5,308 nt of DNA from Nostoc sp. CHAB 5715. Lineage in GTDB: Bacteria; Cyanobacteriota; Cyanobacteriia; Cyanobacteriales; Nostocaceae. Shown one piece after another: positions 5,000 to 5,308 of the stretch. The translations under genes and the position numbers were made by a program. Position 1 is the first letter of the stretch, and each line of letters begins with the position of its first letter. Under the pieces are notes generated by a model that was not told the DNA's origin, searched no databases, and saw nothing but the letters and a program-made list of their open reading frames with translations. The stretch is taken from the NCBI RefSeq assembly GCF_020829685.1, contig NZ_JAIVFR010000521.1, positions 1 through 5,308 on the forward strand, in the 5' to 3' direction.

Positions 5000-5308
5000 G
5001 CTTAACGTTTTTCATTGATCAATGCGTCCCAGTTTCCATTGTGCAGTTTTTGCAAAATAGCGGTTATGATGTGTTGATTTTGAGAGACTATATTCTCATC
5101 GAGTCTCCCGATGAAATTGTGATTGCCAAAGCACAGGAATTGGGTGCAATTTTAGTTTCACTAAATGGAGATTTTGCTGACATTGTCACATATCCTCCTG
5201 CTAATTATCTAGGAATTATTTCGATCCAACTTCGGAACCATCCAGAAATAATTCCTCTACTGATGCAGAGGTTGATTGATTATTTGTCTAACCACAGTGA
5301 TATGGAAC
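4996..5308 (+). CDS. DUF5615 PIN-like toxin (3' end outside the window)
   Basis: At least 104 residues from the GTG at 4996, still open at the window end. Relatives are about 110-120 residues long, so nearly all is present. It belongs to the DUF5615 PIN-like group, expected to be a metal-dependent RNase toxin paired with DUF433. Visible features: the first strand FFIDQCVP at 5-12 with Asp8, GYDVLILRDY at 23-32, SPDEIVIAKAQELGAILVS at 37-55, and SLNGDFADI at 55-63 with Asp59. Two positions acidic in many relatives are amides here: Gln9, where Glu is common, and Asn57, where TxDxDF is common. I recall SLNGDF as frequent in cyanobacterial members, so it may mark a subfamily and not a dead enzyme. 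GTG is chosen because it overlaps the antitoxin stop and gives the normal N-terminus. Confidence 0.88.
   Translation, partial: MSLTFFIDQCVPVSIVQFLQNSGYDVLILRDYILIESPDEIVIAKAQELGAILVSLNGDFADIVTYPPANYLGIISIQLRNHPEIIPLLMQRLIDYLSNHSDME

Overview
The window looks like DNA from a filamentous, Nostoc-like cyanobacterium. The signs are two HIP1 octamers (GCGATCGC), a heptamer run of AATTTTG units, octamer runs of the GGGGAGCA type, a copy of a dispersed GC-rich repeat common in Nostocales, two intact genes and one degraded one with PEP-CTERM sorting signals, and a DUF433/DUF5615 gene pair. All recognisable genes lie on the + strand. No RNA gene or CRISPR array was seen. Assignments come from reading the sequence and recalling families; no database search was possible.

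Layout. Positions 2-196 are the 3' end of an unrecognised gene. Positions 197-790 are non-coding and rich in repeats: a cluster of GGGGCTATAT/TACCCC-type repeats at 351-492, two octamer arrays in opposite orientation (528-559 and 681-736), and a dyad just before the next gene. Positions 791-1507 hold the oddest gene. Its first ~134 codons are the N-terminal part of a ParM/StbA-like actin ATPase. The rest is the C-terminal quarter of a ModA-like binding protein with a degraded PEP-CTERM tail, closed by a dispersed repeat that supplies the last codons. Positions 1608-2633 are an intact ModA-like substrate-binding protein with its own PEP-CTERM tail, the diverged sister of the fused fragment. Positions 2704-3312 encode a small secreted PEP-CTERM protein. 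Positions 3313-3665 are non-coding and contain a MITE-like element and a hairpin. Positions 3666-4685 encode a complete FecCD-type permease. Positions 4772-4999 and 4996-5308 (cut by the window end) encode a DUF433/DUF5615 toxin-antitoxin-like pair.

How the parts may work together. The ModA-like protein and the small protein next to it both carry export signals and PEP-CTERM tails, so both are probably processed by an exosortase-type system and held at or beyond the inner membrane. No molybdate permease or ATPase lies beside them. The FecCD permease also lacks its binding protein and ATPase here, so both are orphan transport parts that may use partners elsewhere. The chimera suggests that a parM-like gene once stood upstream of two tandem modA-like genes, and that a deletion or recombination joined the first to the second. 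The repeat cluster at 351-492, upstream of the actin-like start, is the best candidate for something functional and undescribed (a centromere or operator of the former ParM-like locus), but this is inference.
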